Source: Candidatus Micrarchaeota archaeon CG1_02_55_22 (GTDB lineage Archaea > Micrarchaeota > Micrarchaeia > Norongarragalinales > UBA97). Taken from it: a stretch of DNA of 40,741 nt. The notes under the pieces were generated by a model that worked only from the letters and a program-made list of their open reading frames with translations, searched no databases and was not told where the DNA came from. The stretch lies in contig MNVH01000038.1 of NCBI GenBank assembly GCA_001871595.1, positions 1-40,741 on the forward strand, written 5' to 3'. The translations under genes and the position numbers were made by a program. Position 1 is the stretch's first letter, and the number at the start of each line of letters is the position of its first letter. Below are positions 23,479 to 31,806 of this stretch, piece by piece.

Positions 23479-24990
23479 ATGACTGAAGCCTTGCCGCTCA
23501 CCACGATTGGCGTAGTGGTCCTGCTAGCATTCGGCATCGGCGTCATACTCAAGCGTTTGGGACAGAACTCGGTGCTCGGATACATCTTCGCCGGAATCCT
23601 GCTTGGGCCGCTCGGCTTCGCCTTCCTTGAACCAGGCTCCGGCCTCGCCTACGCCTTCGGGGAAATCGGTCTCTTCGTACTCCTGTTTTACTTGGGAATC
23701 GAGCTCTCCCTCAAGAAATTCCTTTCCACGGGCGCAACCGCAACCGTGCTCGCATTCGTCGACATGCTTGCCTTGACCGGCGGCGGGACGCTGCTCATGC
23801 TCGCCCTCGGTTACAGCACGCTCTTTTCCTTGACCGTAGGCATCATGCTCTTCTGCACCAGCACCGCGGTGGTCGCCAAGTTCATCTTCGACAAGAAGCT
23901 CAACGAGAACCCGGGCGCACTCCTCGCGCTCGCCATACTCATAATGCAGGACTTCCTCGCCTTGCTGCTGCTCATCTTCCTTTCCGGGGTGTCCGCGTCC
24001 GGAAGCGCGTGGTCCATCGGATTAAGCGCGGTCGTCTTCGTCGTCGCCGCCTTCACCGTAGTCCGCCAGCTCTCGGTGCGCGTCGAGGCGTGGCTCAAGA
24101 ACAACGGCTTCGGCCACTCCGAAACCACGCTCTATGCACTAGGCATCGGCCTGTTTGCCGCCATGGTGGGCGGAATATTCGGCCTCTCCGCCGGCCTCGG
24201 CGCCTACTTCGCCGGCTTCGCGCTATCCGAGACGAGCGCGGGCAACCGCATCAAGACCGACCTCGGCTTCCTCCGCGAGTTCTTCCTGCTGTTCTTTTTC
24301 GTCGGCTTCGGCACCCTGCTGTTCTACAACCCCGCAACCGGACTTGCAGCATTGCCCGGCATTGACAGCCTCGCCATACTAGTCGGCCTCGTGGCGGTGC
24401 TCGTCGCCGTAATCTACTTGGCCAACTTCGCCGTTTTCGGGTTCATCGGGCGCAAAATGGGCTTGAGCAACGAGAACGCCTCGCTCGGCGCGCTCCTCCT
24501 GACGCCGATAGGCGAGTTCGCGGTCATCGTCGCAACCGCCGTGGCCGCCGTCCTGCCCGCCCAAGAATCACAGCTAATACTCTCCGTGGCCTTCCTACTC
24601 ATACTCGCCTCGGTGCTCTCGTTCCAGCCCGCTTACTCATTGCGCGAACACCATGAGCGCTTCATGGCCCGCCTGCCATTCAAGCGCGCCGAAACCCAGA
24701 GCGAAATCGTGCCACACTCGCCCGACTCGCTGCGCAACGCGAAAGGCCTTGCATTAAACGTATTCATTATCGTCTGCCTCATCGCCGTAGCGTTCTTCAT
24801 CTACGACCAAGGTCCCACATTCAACGTGCCCATACCGTACAGCCGTGTGGTAACCGCAGGCGTCGCCCTCATCCTCTTCTCAATCTATCCCGTCACGCGA
24901 GCCGCGAAATACTTCCGCCGCCTCGTCAACCAAAAGCAGTTCCGCGCAGCGGCAACAAGCCCGGCGCACAAACGCCGCAAACGCAAATGA
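23479..24990 (+). CDS. CPA2-type cation/proton antiporter (KefB-like)
   Basis: A 503-residue membrane protein of the same family as the gene at 20791. It has the same landmarks: GYIFAGILLGPLGFAFLEP, LFYLGIELSLKKF, ILIMQDFLALLLL with the ion-site Asp, and GLSAGLGAYFAGFALSET. Two to three further helices and a short basic tail follow (about 430-503). No TrkA domain. GC is higher than in the first antiporter and the two are not recent duplicates. It would move cations against protons across the same membrane as the ATPase and pyrophosphatase. Confidence 0.92.
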   Translation: MTEALPLTTIGVVVLLAFGIGVILKRLGQNSVLGYIFAGILLGPLGFAFLEPGSGLAYAFGEIGLFVLLFYLGIELSLKKFLSTGATATVLAFVDMLALTGGGTLLMLALGYSTLFSLTVGIMLFCTSTAVVAKFIFDKKLNENPGALLALAILIMQDFLALLLLIFLSGVSASGSAWSIGLSAVVFVVAAFTVVRQLSVRVEAWLKNNGFGHSETTLYALGIGLFAAMVGGIFGLSAGLGAYFAGFALSETSAGNRIKTDLGFLREFFLLFFFVGFGTLLFYNPATGLAALPGIDSLAILVGLVAVLVAVIYLANFAVFGFIGRKMGLSNENASLGALLLTPIGEFAVIVATAVAAVLPAQESQLILSVAFLLILASVLSFQPAYSLREHHERFMARLPFKRAETQSEIVPHSPDSLRNAKGLALNVFIIVCLIAVAFFIYDQGPTFNVPIPYSRVVTAGVALILFSIYPVTRAAKYFRRLVNQKQFRAAATSPAHKRRKRK

Positions 24991-24995
24991 CGACG

Positions 24996-25004
24996 TTTTA
25001 TTAA
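24996..25004 (+). promoter_or_regulatory. TATA box of the C/D sRNA
   Basis: TTTTATTAA lies 24-28 nt upstream of the box C of the sRNA and directly after the antiporter stop codon. It would start transcription within a few bases of box C, as is usual for archaeal C/D RNAs. Confidence 0.55.
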
Positions 25005-25023
25005 CCCTTTTAGACATCAATTT

Positions 25024-25081
25024 GATAGTGATGACAACGAACAACCTCTGATTAGTGATGAGGTTGATAGCGTCTGATTTA
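25024..25081 (+). ncRNA. Box C/D guide sRNA
   Basis: All four boxes are perfect. Box C GTGATGA 25028-25034; guide CAACGAACAACCT 25035-25047; box D' CTGA 25048-25051; 3-nt spacer; box C' GTGATGA 25055-25061; guide GGTTGATAGCGT 25062-25073; box D CTGA 25074-25077. The 13- and 12-nt guides and the compact layout are those of archaeal 2'-O-methylation guides bound by L7Ae, Nop5 and fibrillarin. The complement of the D' guide, AGGUUGUUCG, resembles the 23S A-loop, and the D'+5 rule points to U2552 (E. coli number). The D guide targets ACGCUAUCAACC, site not identified. Its 3' end is 23 nt from the FKBP gene. Confidence 0.87.
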
Positions 25082-25104
25082 CGTTCCCAACGAGGTGGGT
25101 TGAT

Positions 25105-25692
25105 TTGAACAAATTGTTTTTTGCGGCCTTGCTTGCAGGCGTGCTTCTGTTCGGGTGCATCGGTTCTGCAACGGATGCAAACACGACAAACGATTCAGGT
25201 GAACTAATGAACAAAATCAACGTAAGCGAGATAGACAAGAAAGTAGCTACCGGCAGCACCGTTAGAGTCGACTACGTCGGCACACTCGAGAACGGCACCG
25301 TGTTTGACACTTCAATCGAAGCCGAAGCCAAGAAAGCCGGATTGCCACAGCGGCCCGCCTATGAGCCGCTCGAGTTCAAGGTCGGCGCAGGACAAATGAT
25401 TCCGGGCTTTGAAAAGGGCGTGATGGGAATGAAAGTCAACCAGACCAAGACGATAACCCTATTGCCGGAAGACGGCTACGGTGAGCCCTCTGACGAAATG
25501 GTGATAAGCGTCCCAAAAGTGACGCTCGAGGAATCAAACATCACTCTAGAAGTCGGCACGTCCGTATATACCTCGACTGGCGCGGCAGGCGTGATAAGGG
25601 AAGTCGGTGCGGAGAACGTGACGATAGACTTCAACCACCCCCTCGCCGGAAAGACACTCGTCTTCCGCGTCACAGTGCGCGACATCCAGTAA
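25105..25692 (+). CDS. FKBP-type peptidyl-prolyl isomerase, SlyD-like lipoprotein
   Basis: A 195-residue exported isomerase. Residues 1-18 are a signal peptide with lipobox LLFGC, so the mature protein is probably anchored outside by a lipid on Cys18. The FKBP domain follows (VRVDYVGTLENGTVFDTS, FKVGAGQMIPGFEKGVMGM, ITLLPEDGYGEPS), with the SlyD-type insert domain in the C-terminal third. It helps extracytoplasmic proteins fold. The TTG start has GAGGTG 7 nt upstream; unlike most neighbours it is therefore not leaderless, perhaps because it is read from the sRNA promoter. A terminator follows. Confidence 0.92.
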   Translation: MNKLFFAALLAGVLLFGCIGSATDANTTNDSGELMNKINVSEIDKKVATGSTVRVDYVGTLENGTVFDTSIEAEAKKAGLPQRPAYEPLEFKVGAGQMIPGFEKGVMGMKVNQTKTITLLPEDGYGEPSDEMVISVPKVTLEESNITLEVGTSVYTSTGAAGVIREVGAENVTIDFNHPLAGKTLVFRVTVRDIQ

Positions 25693-25700
25693 AAACAGAG

Positions 25701-25732
25701 GGGGCCGAAAACGGCCCAGATTCTTTTTTTTT
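25701..25732 (+). terminator. Hairpin/T-run terminator after the FKBP gene
   Basis: GGGCCG-AAAA-CGGCCC (25702-25717) and a run of T interrupted by one C to 25732. It is built like the terminator after hppA. Confidence 0.75.
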
Positions 25733-25742
25733 CTAACCGTTT

Positions 25743-26405
25743 TTAGCGCATGCTTGCTTCGGTAAGCCTGCGTGTGTCCTCTTGAGCCTGTAGGACCGCA
25801 TCGCGGAAATCAAGGCCCGTGCTTGCGTGGTCCTTGCCCGTGTACAGCTCTTGGCCCGCCCTGTTGCGCTCGACGAGGCCGCGCCTCACGCGTTTCTCTT
25901 CGTTGACAAGCAAGGGCTGCAGCCGGTACTGCCGGCCATTGAGTTCTAGTTCGATAATGCTGGTAGTGCCGGGAATGCCTTTGTGCGTTGTAATGTTGAC
26001 TGCTCGGCAAGGCACGCCGTGATGGCGCAGCACCGCTAGTATTACCGTGTTCAAGTCGATGCAGCCGTACTGTTTGTCAGCATGCCCATCAACAAGAATC
26101 TGGTGCGCCGTGCGGATTCCGCACGTCGCCGCGCGAGCCAAGCAGAGCTTGCGGTATTTCTCTGCCGCACCTTCAATCAGCTCTCTTTCCGCCATTTCGT
26201 GGTCAAGCCTCTCGTTTACAAGCGGGTTGACTGAGCGCAGCTGGAACGTGTTCTTACGGTAGTAGAGCTCGCTACGCACGCCCCTGACGACCAGCCGTAA
26301 ATCGCCTGCGTGCCGTATTCCTTTTGGTGCGACGCGTTCAGCGAAGACCTGCACAGCTTTCGTGCGACGGGTTTGCTGCGAGGCGGAATAGAATCGTTCA
26401 GGCAT
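25743..26405 (-). CDS. Transglutaminase-like protein
   Basis: A 220-residue protein. YGCIDLNTVILAVLRHHGVPCRAVNIT followed by HKGIPGTTSIIELELNGRQYRL resembles the core of the transglutaminase-like (papain-type) superfamily: a Cys at the start of a helix, then a His and a beta hairpin. The third residue of a catalytic triad is not certain, and the substrate (peptide hydrolysis or crosslinking) is unknown. No signal peptide. I place the start at ATG 26405: a TATA-like TTAATATT lies about 25 nt upstream, and the longer frame to 26486 runs into the terminator of the next gene. Confidence 0.6.
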   Translation of the reverse strand: MPERFYSASQQTRRTKAVQVFAERVAPKGIRHAGDLRLVVRGVRSELYYRKNTFQLRSVNPLVNERLDHEMAERELIEGAAEKYRKLCLARAATCGIRTAHQILVDGHADKQYGCIDLNTVILAVLRHHGVPCRAVNITTHKGIPGTTSIIELELNGRQYRLQPLLVNEEKRVRRGLVERNRAGQELYTGKDHASTGLDFRDAVLQAQEDTRRLTEASMR

Positions 26406-26461
26406 ACGTTTGCAGTTTAGTATTGCGCGAATATTAACGGTTTCGTTCGAGATGGCGTTTT

Positions 26462-26496
26462 GAAAAAAAGAGAATTTGGGGCGCAAACGCGCCCCC
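26462..26496 (-). terminator. Hairpin/T-run terminator of the DsbA-like gene
   Basis: On the minus strand GGGGCGC-GTTT-GCGCCCC (26478-26495) is a perfect 7-bp hairpin followed after a few bases by seven T. It lies 15 nt after the DsbA-like stop codon. Confidence 0.78.
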
Positions 26497-26510
26497 TAAG
26501 AAAGTTCGTT

Positions 26511-27284
26511 CTATGCAGCCAGGTACGCATCGATTGCGCTCTTGAACACCGCGTATGGTTGGGCTCCGCTGATGAGCTTGCGCTCGCCATTGGGCCCAAT
26601 CAAGAGGAATCCGGGCGTGCCCGTGATGCCGTTCGCAATGCCTTGCTGCAAGTCGGACTGAATCTGGTCGTCCGGCGTCGCATTGTTTGCGCACGTTTCA
26701 AGCGCGGCCTTGTCGATTCCTGCAATTGTTCCGACCCACTCGATTGCGTCGGCTTGCGTGAAGCTCACCGTGTTGCCAGATGGTTCGAGCGTATTTTGCT
26801 CGTCAAAAATCTTTTCGTGGGCCTCCCAGAACTTGCCTTGTTCTCCAGCACACATCGCCACGTACGCGGCTGGCCTTGCCGCCGGGTGAATCGAGTCGAG
26901 CGGGAAGTTCATCCACGCATGGTTGATCTTGCCGGTGTCAACGTAGTCCTGCTTGATGTTCTGGTACGCGTCGTTGTAGAAGCGCCTGCAGAACGGGCAC
27001 TGGAAGTCGCTGAACTCGACGAGAGTAACTTTCGCGTCAACACTGCCCTGCAAGGGTGCAGCACTCAAGTCTAATTCTGCGGTCGGCGTCGCGGTTGCGC
27101 GCGGCGTCGCGGTAGCGAGGTTGCCTGACGGTGTTGCGGTTGCAACGGGTGCGGCAACAACTGCACCAGCGAGGCTGGTGCTAACAGTATTAGCAGAGCT
27201 AACTAGTGCAACGGAAACGATTATTGATGCGAGTACCACGGCCAATGCAAGGTACTGGAGTCCCTTCTGGATGTGTTCAGTCAC
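26511..27284 (-). CDS. DsbA-family thiol:disulfide oxidoreductase, membrane-anchored
   Basis: A 257-residue protein. Residues 8-30 are an uncleaved membrane anchor or signal, 40-72 a Thr/Pro/Ala-rich linker, and the rest a DsbA-type thioredoxin domain: VEFSDFQCPFCRRFY with the redox pair Cys96 and Cys99, and ITGTPGFLL with the cis-proline. Such proteins form or rearrange disulfides in exported proteins. Cys at GEQ-adjacent MCAGE and ETCANN may form a second disulfide. A TATA-like sequence at about 27349-27362 on the minus strand leaves a leader of about 45 nt. Function pairs naturally with the nearby exported FKBP. Confidence 0.92.
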   Translation of the reverse strand: MTEHIQKGLQYLALAVVLASIIVSVALVSSANTVSTSLAGAVVAAPVATATPSGNLATATPRATATPTAELDLSAAPLQGSVDAKVTLVEFSDFQCPFCRRFYNDAYQNIKQDYVDTGKINHAWMNFPLDSIHPAARPAAYVAMCAGEQGKFWEAHEKIFDEQNTLEPSGNTVSFTQADAIEWVGTIAGIDKAALETCANNATPDDQIQSDLQQGIANGITGTPGFLLIGPNGERKLISGAQPYAVFKSAIDAYLAA

Positions 27285-27435
27285 TTAAAACCACCTTTAC
27301 TTGTTGTGCTGAAATTTAGTAATGAATCAGCGCAATCTTTAGCTCGCGAGGTATTTATATTCCTTTTTGCGTGCTCAGGTGCCCGCCGGTTACTCTTTTA
27401 GGCGTAATGAAAACGTTTTTCTACCCCGGCGTCAA

Positions 27436-27566
27436 TAGATTATAATCAAGTTTCAAAGAAGGCCTATTTTGGCAGCTCATTTTTCGGACTCGTTCACCGA
27501 ATCCGGACCAAAGCAAGTTGATGGAGCTGTCCGGGGCTTTTTCTTGGAAAGGAGTTAGATGTAAGA
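27436..27566 (+). promoter_or_regulatory. Promoter and structured leader of the DEAD-box helicase gene
   Basis: A TATA-like GATTATAATC (27437-27446) should start an mRNA near 27468, leaving about 100 nt of leader. TTCGGACTCG (27483-27492) pairs with CGAATCCGGA (27498-27507), and CAGCTC (27473-27478) with GAGCTG (27524-27529). Alternatively CCGGAC (27503-27508) pairs with GTCCGG (27529-27534), which is followed by GGGCTTTTTC, like a terminator. The Shine-Dalgarno AAAGGAG (27548-27554) is followed by an ATG-TAA minimal frame (27559-27564) and then the real ATG at 27567. Confidence 0.55.
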
Positions 27567-28937
27567 ATGGATTTCACAGAGTTTAGCCTATCGCCAGCCA
27601 TAATGCGCGGCATAACGAAGCTCGGTTTCACCGAGGCAACCCCGATACAGGAACGTGTAATACCAATAGTCCTGCAAGGCGTCGACGTGATTGGCCAAGC
27701 AAAGACAGGCACGGGAAAGACCGCGGCGTTCGGCATCTCGACGCTCGAGTTGCTCGAAAAGTTCTTTCCGCAAAAGAAGGGTATTGTAGCACTAGTCCTA
27801 GTGCCGACGCGCGAACTCGCCGTGCAAGTAACGAACGAGATAAACGCCCTAGGAGAGTTCACCAACGACCGCGCAACCGCGGTCTACGGCGGCGTTGACA
27901 TAGCAAGGCAATTCTCCGCGCTGCGCTCGGGCCACCGCATCGTCGTGGGAACGCCGGGACGCATCATCGACCATTTGCAACGCCGCACGATGTCGCTCTC
28001 GGATATCGAGCTCGTCGTAATCGACGAAGCCGACCGCATGCTTGACATGGGCTTCATCGACGACATGAAACTCATTCTCTCACACGTTCCTAAAGGCAAG
28101 CAAATCGCGCTATTCAGCGCAACCATGCCGCAAGAAGTCGTCGACCTCGCAAAACGCTTCATGGGCGCATTCGAGTTCGTGAAAGCATCCGGCGACGAGC
28201 TTTCAGTGGAGGGAATAACCCAAAAGTTCGTCACCGTTGAAGGCCGAAGCAAGCTCAACGCGCTCTACCACCTGCTCTCTCCGCGCCGCCCCTGCAGGGC
28301 AATAGTGTTCTGCCGGACCAAGCACGGCGCACAACGCCTCTCCGGCTTCCTCTACCAACTAGGTCTCGAGACGCTCTCGTTGCACGGCAACCTAACGCAA
28401 AACGCGCGTGACAAGGCCGTCACCGCATTCAAGGCAAGCAAGGACGTCGTGCTAGTTGCAACCGACCTCGCTGCACGCGGCATCCACGTAGACGACGTCA
28501 ACGTCGTAATCAACTACGACTTGCCGGAAGACGAGAAAATGTACCTGCACCGCATCGGACGCACTGGCCGAATCGGAACCAAGGGCGAAGCGATAACCTT
28601 CGCTTCAAACCTTGAAGAGGCAAAAGCAATCAAAGGCTTCTCTCACCGAATCGGCTCGCAAATACTGCCCATCGAAGTTTCGATTGAAAAAGTGCCGTTC
28701 GTTCGCGACGCACCAGCTGCCCCGCGTGAAAACAGGGGCGGTGGCAGGGGCGGCGAAAGACGCGGCTTTACCCGCGGACCCCGTTCGGACGGACGCGGCC
28801 CGCGAGGCGGATCCCGCGGTGGCCCCGGTTCACGCGACGGTCCGCGAGGCGGATCCCGCAACGGCCCCGGCTTCAGCAGGGGCGGCCGCCGGCCCTCCCG
28901 GCCCGCCGTGTACTCGGAACGCCGTTCGTTCGGCTGA
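27567..28937 (+). CDS. DEAD-box ATP-dependent RNA helicase with RGG tail
   Basis: A 456-residue RNA helicase of the DeaD/CsdA type. Visible motifs in order: Q motif with TPIQ, AKTGTGKT (45-52), PTRELA, TPGR, DEAD (VVIDEADRMLDMGF), SAT, VATDLAARGIHVDDV and HRIGRTGR. After about residue 390 comes a Gly/Arg-rich tail with many RGG, GPR and RGGS repeats, which in relatives binds RNA. It unwinds structured RNA, commonly during ribosome assembly or at low temperature. Leader structure suggests post-transcriptional control. All motifs are intact. Confidence 0.97.
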   Translation: MDFTEFSLSPAIMRGITKLGFTEATPIQERVIPIVLQGVDVIGQAKTGTGKTAAFGISTLELLEKFFPQKKGIVALVLVPTRELAVQVTNEINALGEFTNDRATAVYGGVDIARQFSALRSGHRIVVGTPGRIIDHLQRRTMSLSDIELVVIDEADRMLDMGFIDDMKLILSHVPKGKQIALFSATMPQEVVDLAKRFMGAFEFVKASGDELSVEGITQKFVTVEGRSKLNALYHLLSPRRPCRAIVFCRTKHGAQRLSGFLYQLGLETLSLHGNLTQNARDKAVTAFKASKDVVLVATDLAARGIHVDDVNVVINYDLPEDEKMYLHRIGRTGRIGTKGEAITFASNLEEAKAIKGFSHRIGSQILPIEVSIEKVPFVRDAPAAPRENRGGGRGGERRGFTRGPRSDGRGPRGGSRGGPGSRDGPRGGSRNGPGFSRGGRRPSRPAVYSERRSFG

Positions 28938-28979
28938 AACGAAAGTGTTTTAGAGCTGGCGGGCATCTTCTTTAACGCA

Positions 28980-30500
28980 ATGCCTGCGCTCACCGACTCA
29001 GCAACAGTCACTCCGCGCCACAAGCGCGTGCTAGTCCTCGCTAGCCAAGGCGAAATCGTCAACGGTGCCCTGCACAACCGCTTCGAGCTATTGGCTAAAC
29101 AACACGGAAAAGGCCACACGGCAATAGACTATTCGATAATAACCCCGTTCACCGACGCTGCGGCATCCTCGGGTGTAAGGGAGAACGAACTCGCCTCGGC
29201 CGCGGCAGGCGTACCCGTTTATTCCGGCGAGAGCGGCTACAAATTCTTCTTGACCAGTGGTTTCCATTCGCACGTCGAGGACGTGGCGCGTTTTTGCGCG
29301 CGAAACGAGGAACTATTCGGAATAGACTCTTCAGAGTGGGCGGCCGGAGAGCAAGGCCGCCGAGCTGCGTCGGACGCGTACGCTTTGTACGCCGCAGGCA
29401 CGGCCTTACTTGAAGCGGCACAATACAACGGAGTAATCGCAGTAGGCTGGCCTGCCTTCCCCGCCGCACTCCGCCTCTCGCAAGAACACGGGGTACGCGC
29501 CGCGTGCGAGTTCACTTCAACACCTACTGTAAGGCAGGCAGAAAGCCTCACCCGCCAGAGCCACGAGGACGCTGCCCTAGCAAGGGCTCACGCCGTAATT
29601 GCCGGCGATCCCGCTCGATTGAGTGGAATAATCTCGGCGGCGTCAGGCCGAGTCGTCAACCTCGATAAAAACCCGGACGTTTTCGCCTCGCTTGTGGCCG
29701 CACACCGCACCGTTGCTTTGGTACGACAAAAACGAGGCCTCGAACACCTCGTTCGGCACTCTTCCGCGTCAACCGAGGAACGCCGCGCCGCAGTAAACCA
29801 CGTAAAACAAATTTCACTAGAACTATCCGGTGCCAACGAGTTCCGAGTTGATGCAGGTAAGGCAATGGGGCTAGGCAGCGGGCTAGCACGCGTTAACTAT
29901 TCAATTCCAGAACGCTTTTCCCAACTTGCCGCAAAACGCGCCGCGACATTCAAAGCATTGTCCGGCAAACCACTAGGCCGGCACGCGAACACGCTGTACG
30001 CTTCGTGCCGAAGCGCTAAAACGGTTTCAACCCTCCTTTCGTCTTTGTCGTTCACCCCCGAAAGCACGGCTTTACTACTAGAGGCGGGCGAAGCCGCGCA
30101 ACTAGCAACACAAAAGGCTTCGTTGTTGAGCGTGTCAAGCCGCGTCGTGCTCCTTCCCGCACCGGATGCCGGGGCAATGACTGCAAGCCAAGCCCTGTTT
30201 TTCGGCAGCCACGCTAGCGGACTAGAAAATTATAGCACCGCAATAGGCATCTCCGCGGCATCCGAATCCGATAAAGGACCAATCATATTGTGCACCGGCA
30301 ATGCACCGCTGGCGTTGCACGGGCACGAAATACTTCTTTCCAGCCCGCCTTCAATCGCCAACTCGCTTGAAAAAGCATTTCACGACAGTGGCTACCGCGA
30401 GCGATTGAAACAATCAGCACAACGCGTGGCAAGCGCCGGATGGGATTGGGAGAGCCACGCAACCGCTTACGACTCATTCGTCTCAAACGCGTTCGACTAA
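28980..30500 (+). CDS. Divergent GT-B glycosyltransferase-like protein
   Basis: A 506-residue soluble protein. The C-terminal third reads like the end of a GT4-family glycosyltransferase: HGHEILLSSPPSIANSLEKAFHDSGYRERLKQSAQRV followed by GWDWESHATAYDSFV. The N-terminus (KRVLVLASQGEIVNGALHNRFELL) fits a GT-B Rossmann domain. The expected ExxxxxxxE donor-site motif is not evident near SGLENYSTAIG, so sugar transfer may be lost or altered. No membrane helix. Its last 18 bp overlap the convergent pyrC gene. I regard the fold as likely and the activity as uncertain. Confidence 0.5.
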   Translation: MPALTDSATVTPRHKRVLVLASQGEIVNGALHNRFELLAKQHGKGHTAIDYSIITPFTDAAASSGVRENELASAAAGVPVYSGESGYKFFLTSGFHSHVEDVARFCARNEELFGIDSSEWAAGEQGRRAASDAYALYAAGTALLEAAQYNGVIAVGWPAFPAALRLSQEHGVRAACEFTSTPTVRQAESLTRQSHEDAALARAHAVIAGDPARLSGIISAASGRVVNLDKNPDVFASLVAAHRTVALVRQKRGLEHLVRHSSASTEERRAAVNHVKQISLELSGANEFRVDAGKAMGLGSGLARVNYSIPERFSQLAAKRAATFKALSGKPLGRHANTLYASCRSAKTVSTLLSSLSFTPESTALLLEAGEAAQLATQKASLLSVSSRVVLLPAPDAGAMTASQALFFGSHASGLENYSTAIGISAASESDKGPIILCTGNAPLALHGHEILLSSPPSIANSLEKAFHDSGYRERLKQSAQRVASAGWDWESHATAYDSFVSNAFD

Positions 30501-31802
30501 ACGCGCTAACTTGCCGTCGCCGCCCTTTGCAATTACCGCGCCGTCTTCAAAAGCGAGTTTGCCGCGCAAAAACACTTTAGCAGGCCGCGCCTTGACCGTC
30601 ATTCCTTCGTACGGCGTCCAGCCGCACCGACTCTCCATCTCCACGCCCTTGAGATTGAACTCGCCTTCTTCAAAGATTGCGAAGTCCGCATCGCTGCCGG
30701 GAGAGAAAAGCTTGTCTCGCAAGCCAAAAATCTTGGCGGGATTGGCGCACGCAAAGCGCACGACTCGGTCAATCGTTGTCCTGCCGTCCAGCGCTGCGCT
30801 TAAGAGCAAGGGCATCATTGTTTGCACGCCCGGCACCCCGCTCGGCGCCGAGAAGAATCCGGCGTCTTTTTCTTCGCGAGTATGCGGCGCGTGGTCCGTA
30901 GCAATCGTGTCAACCACGCCCTCGTTCAAAGCATTCCACAACGCGGCCACGTCGCGCGAATCGCGCAGTGGCGGGTTCATTTTGCCGTACGCACCCAAAC
31001 GCGCCTGGTCTTTCTCGCCCAAGAACAAGTGGTGCGGGCACACTTCCATTGACACTTCGAGGCCGCGCCGCTTCGCCACCCTGACGAGTTCAACTTCGCC
31101 TTCGGTAGATGCGTGAACAACATGCAAGCGGCGTCCGGATTCTTGTGCCATCGCCAAAGCGCGCGCTGCCGACGAGGGCGCGGCAAACGCTGGCCGTGCT
31201 CGGTTGTGGTTTTTGTCGCCCTCATCGCGGCAGTGCTTGGAGCAGAGTTGGATGAGTTGCTCGTCCTCGGCGTGCACCGCAATGGGCTTTCCTTTGAAGC
31301 CGGTGAAGTGGTTGTACGCGGCTTCAACCGTGTCAGCCAGTAGGTCGCCCGTACTCGAGCCCATGTAAATCTTGAGGCCGGCCACAGCTTCGTTTGCCGC
31401 AGCTTTCGCCGATTCTTCCGAATTGCTTTTTCCGCCCCCGAAATAGAAAGAGTAATCGCACTTCGCCTTCGGGGCAACTGCAGCGCGCTTCGATTCGAGC
31501 CTTTCAAGAGAGTCGATTGAAGGCGCGGTGTTCGGCATGTCGATTACGGTAGTAACCCCGCCCGCAATGGCACCTGAAGAGCCCGAACCGAAATCCTCTT
31601 TCTGCGGTTGTCCGGGGTCGCGGAAGTGAACGTGGCCATCTATGGCGCCAGGCAGCAGTAGCGCGCCGTTGCAATCAATATCGTCTTCCTTAGGCGTGAT
31701 GCTCTTATGGAACGCAACAATCTTTCCTGTTTCTTCGTCGAACTCTATTGCGCCAGAGAAAAGCCCGCCAAAGCCAGCGATTCTTGCATTGTAAGCATGC
31801 AT
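30483..31802 (-). CDS. pyrC: Dihydroorotase
   Basis: A 439-residue amidohydrolase that closes carbamoyl-aspartate to dihydroorotate, step three of pyrimidine synthesis. It contains the metal-binding DGHVHFRDPG, AGLKIYMGSS with the bridging Lys, AVHAEDEQL, LHVVHASTEGE, and the catalytic Asp in IATDHAPHTREEK. The length fits the class I enzymes (allantoinase is a less likely alternative given the pyr neighbours). It is the last gene of the operon, 4 nt after the rpe-like gene, with GAGGGG as ribosome site. Its 3' end overlaps the glycosyltransferase-like gene by 18 bp. Confidence 0.94.
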   Translation of the reverse strand: MHAYNARIAGFGGLFSGAIEFDEETGKIVAFHKSITPKEDDIDCNGALLLPGAIDGHVHFRDPGQPQKEDFGSGSSGAIAGGVTTVIDMPNTAPSIDSLERLESKRAAVAPKAKCDYSFYFGGGKSNSEESAKAAANEAVAGLKIYMGSSTGDLLADTVEAAYNHFTGFKGKPIAVHAEDEQLIQLCSKHCRDEGDKNHNRARPAFAAPSSAARALAMAQESGRRLHVVHASTEGEVELVRVAKRRGLEVSMEVCPHHLFLGEKDQARLGAYGKMNPPLRDSRDVAALWNALNEGVVDTIATDHAPHTREEKDAGFFSAPSGVPGVQTMMPLLLSAALDGRTTIDRVVRFACANPAKIFGLRDKLFSPGSDADFAIFEEGEFNLKGVEMESRCGWTPYEGMTVKARPAKVFLRGKLAFEDGAVIAKGGDGKLARLVERV

Positions 31803-31806
31803 GCAT

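Noticed and set aside
26406-26486. N-terminal extension of the transglutaminase-like ORF
   Set aside because: It would start inside the T-run of the DsbA-like terminator; the TATA-like box supports the ATG at 26405.
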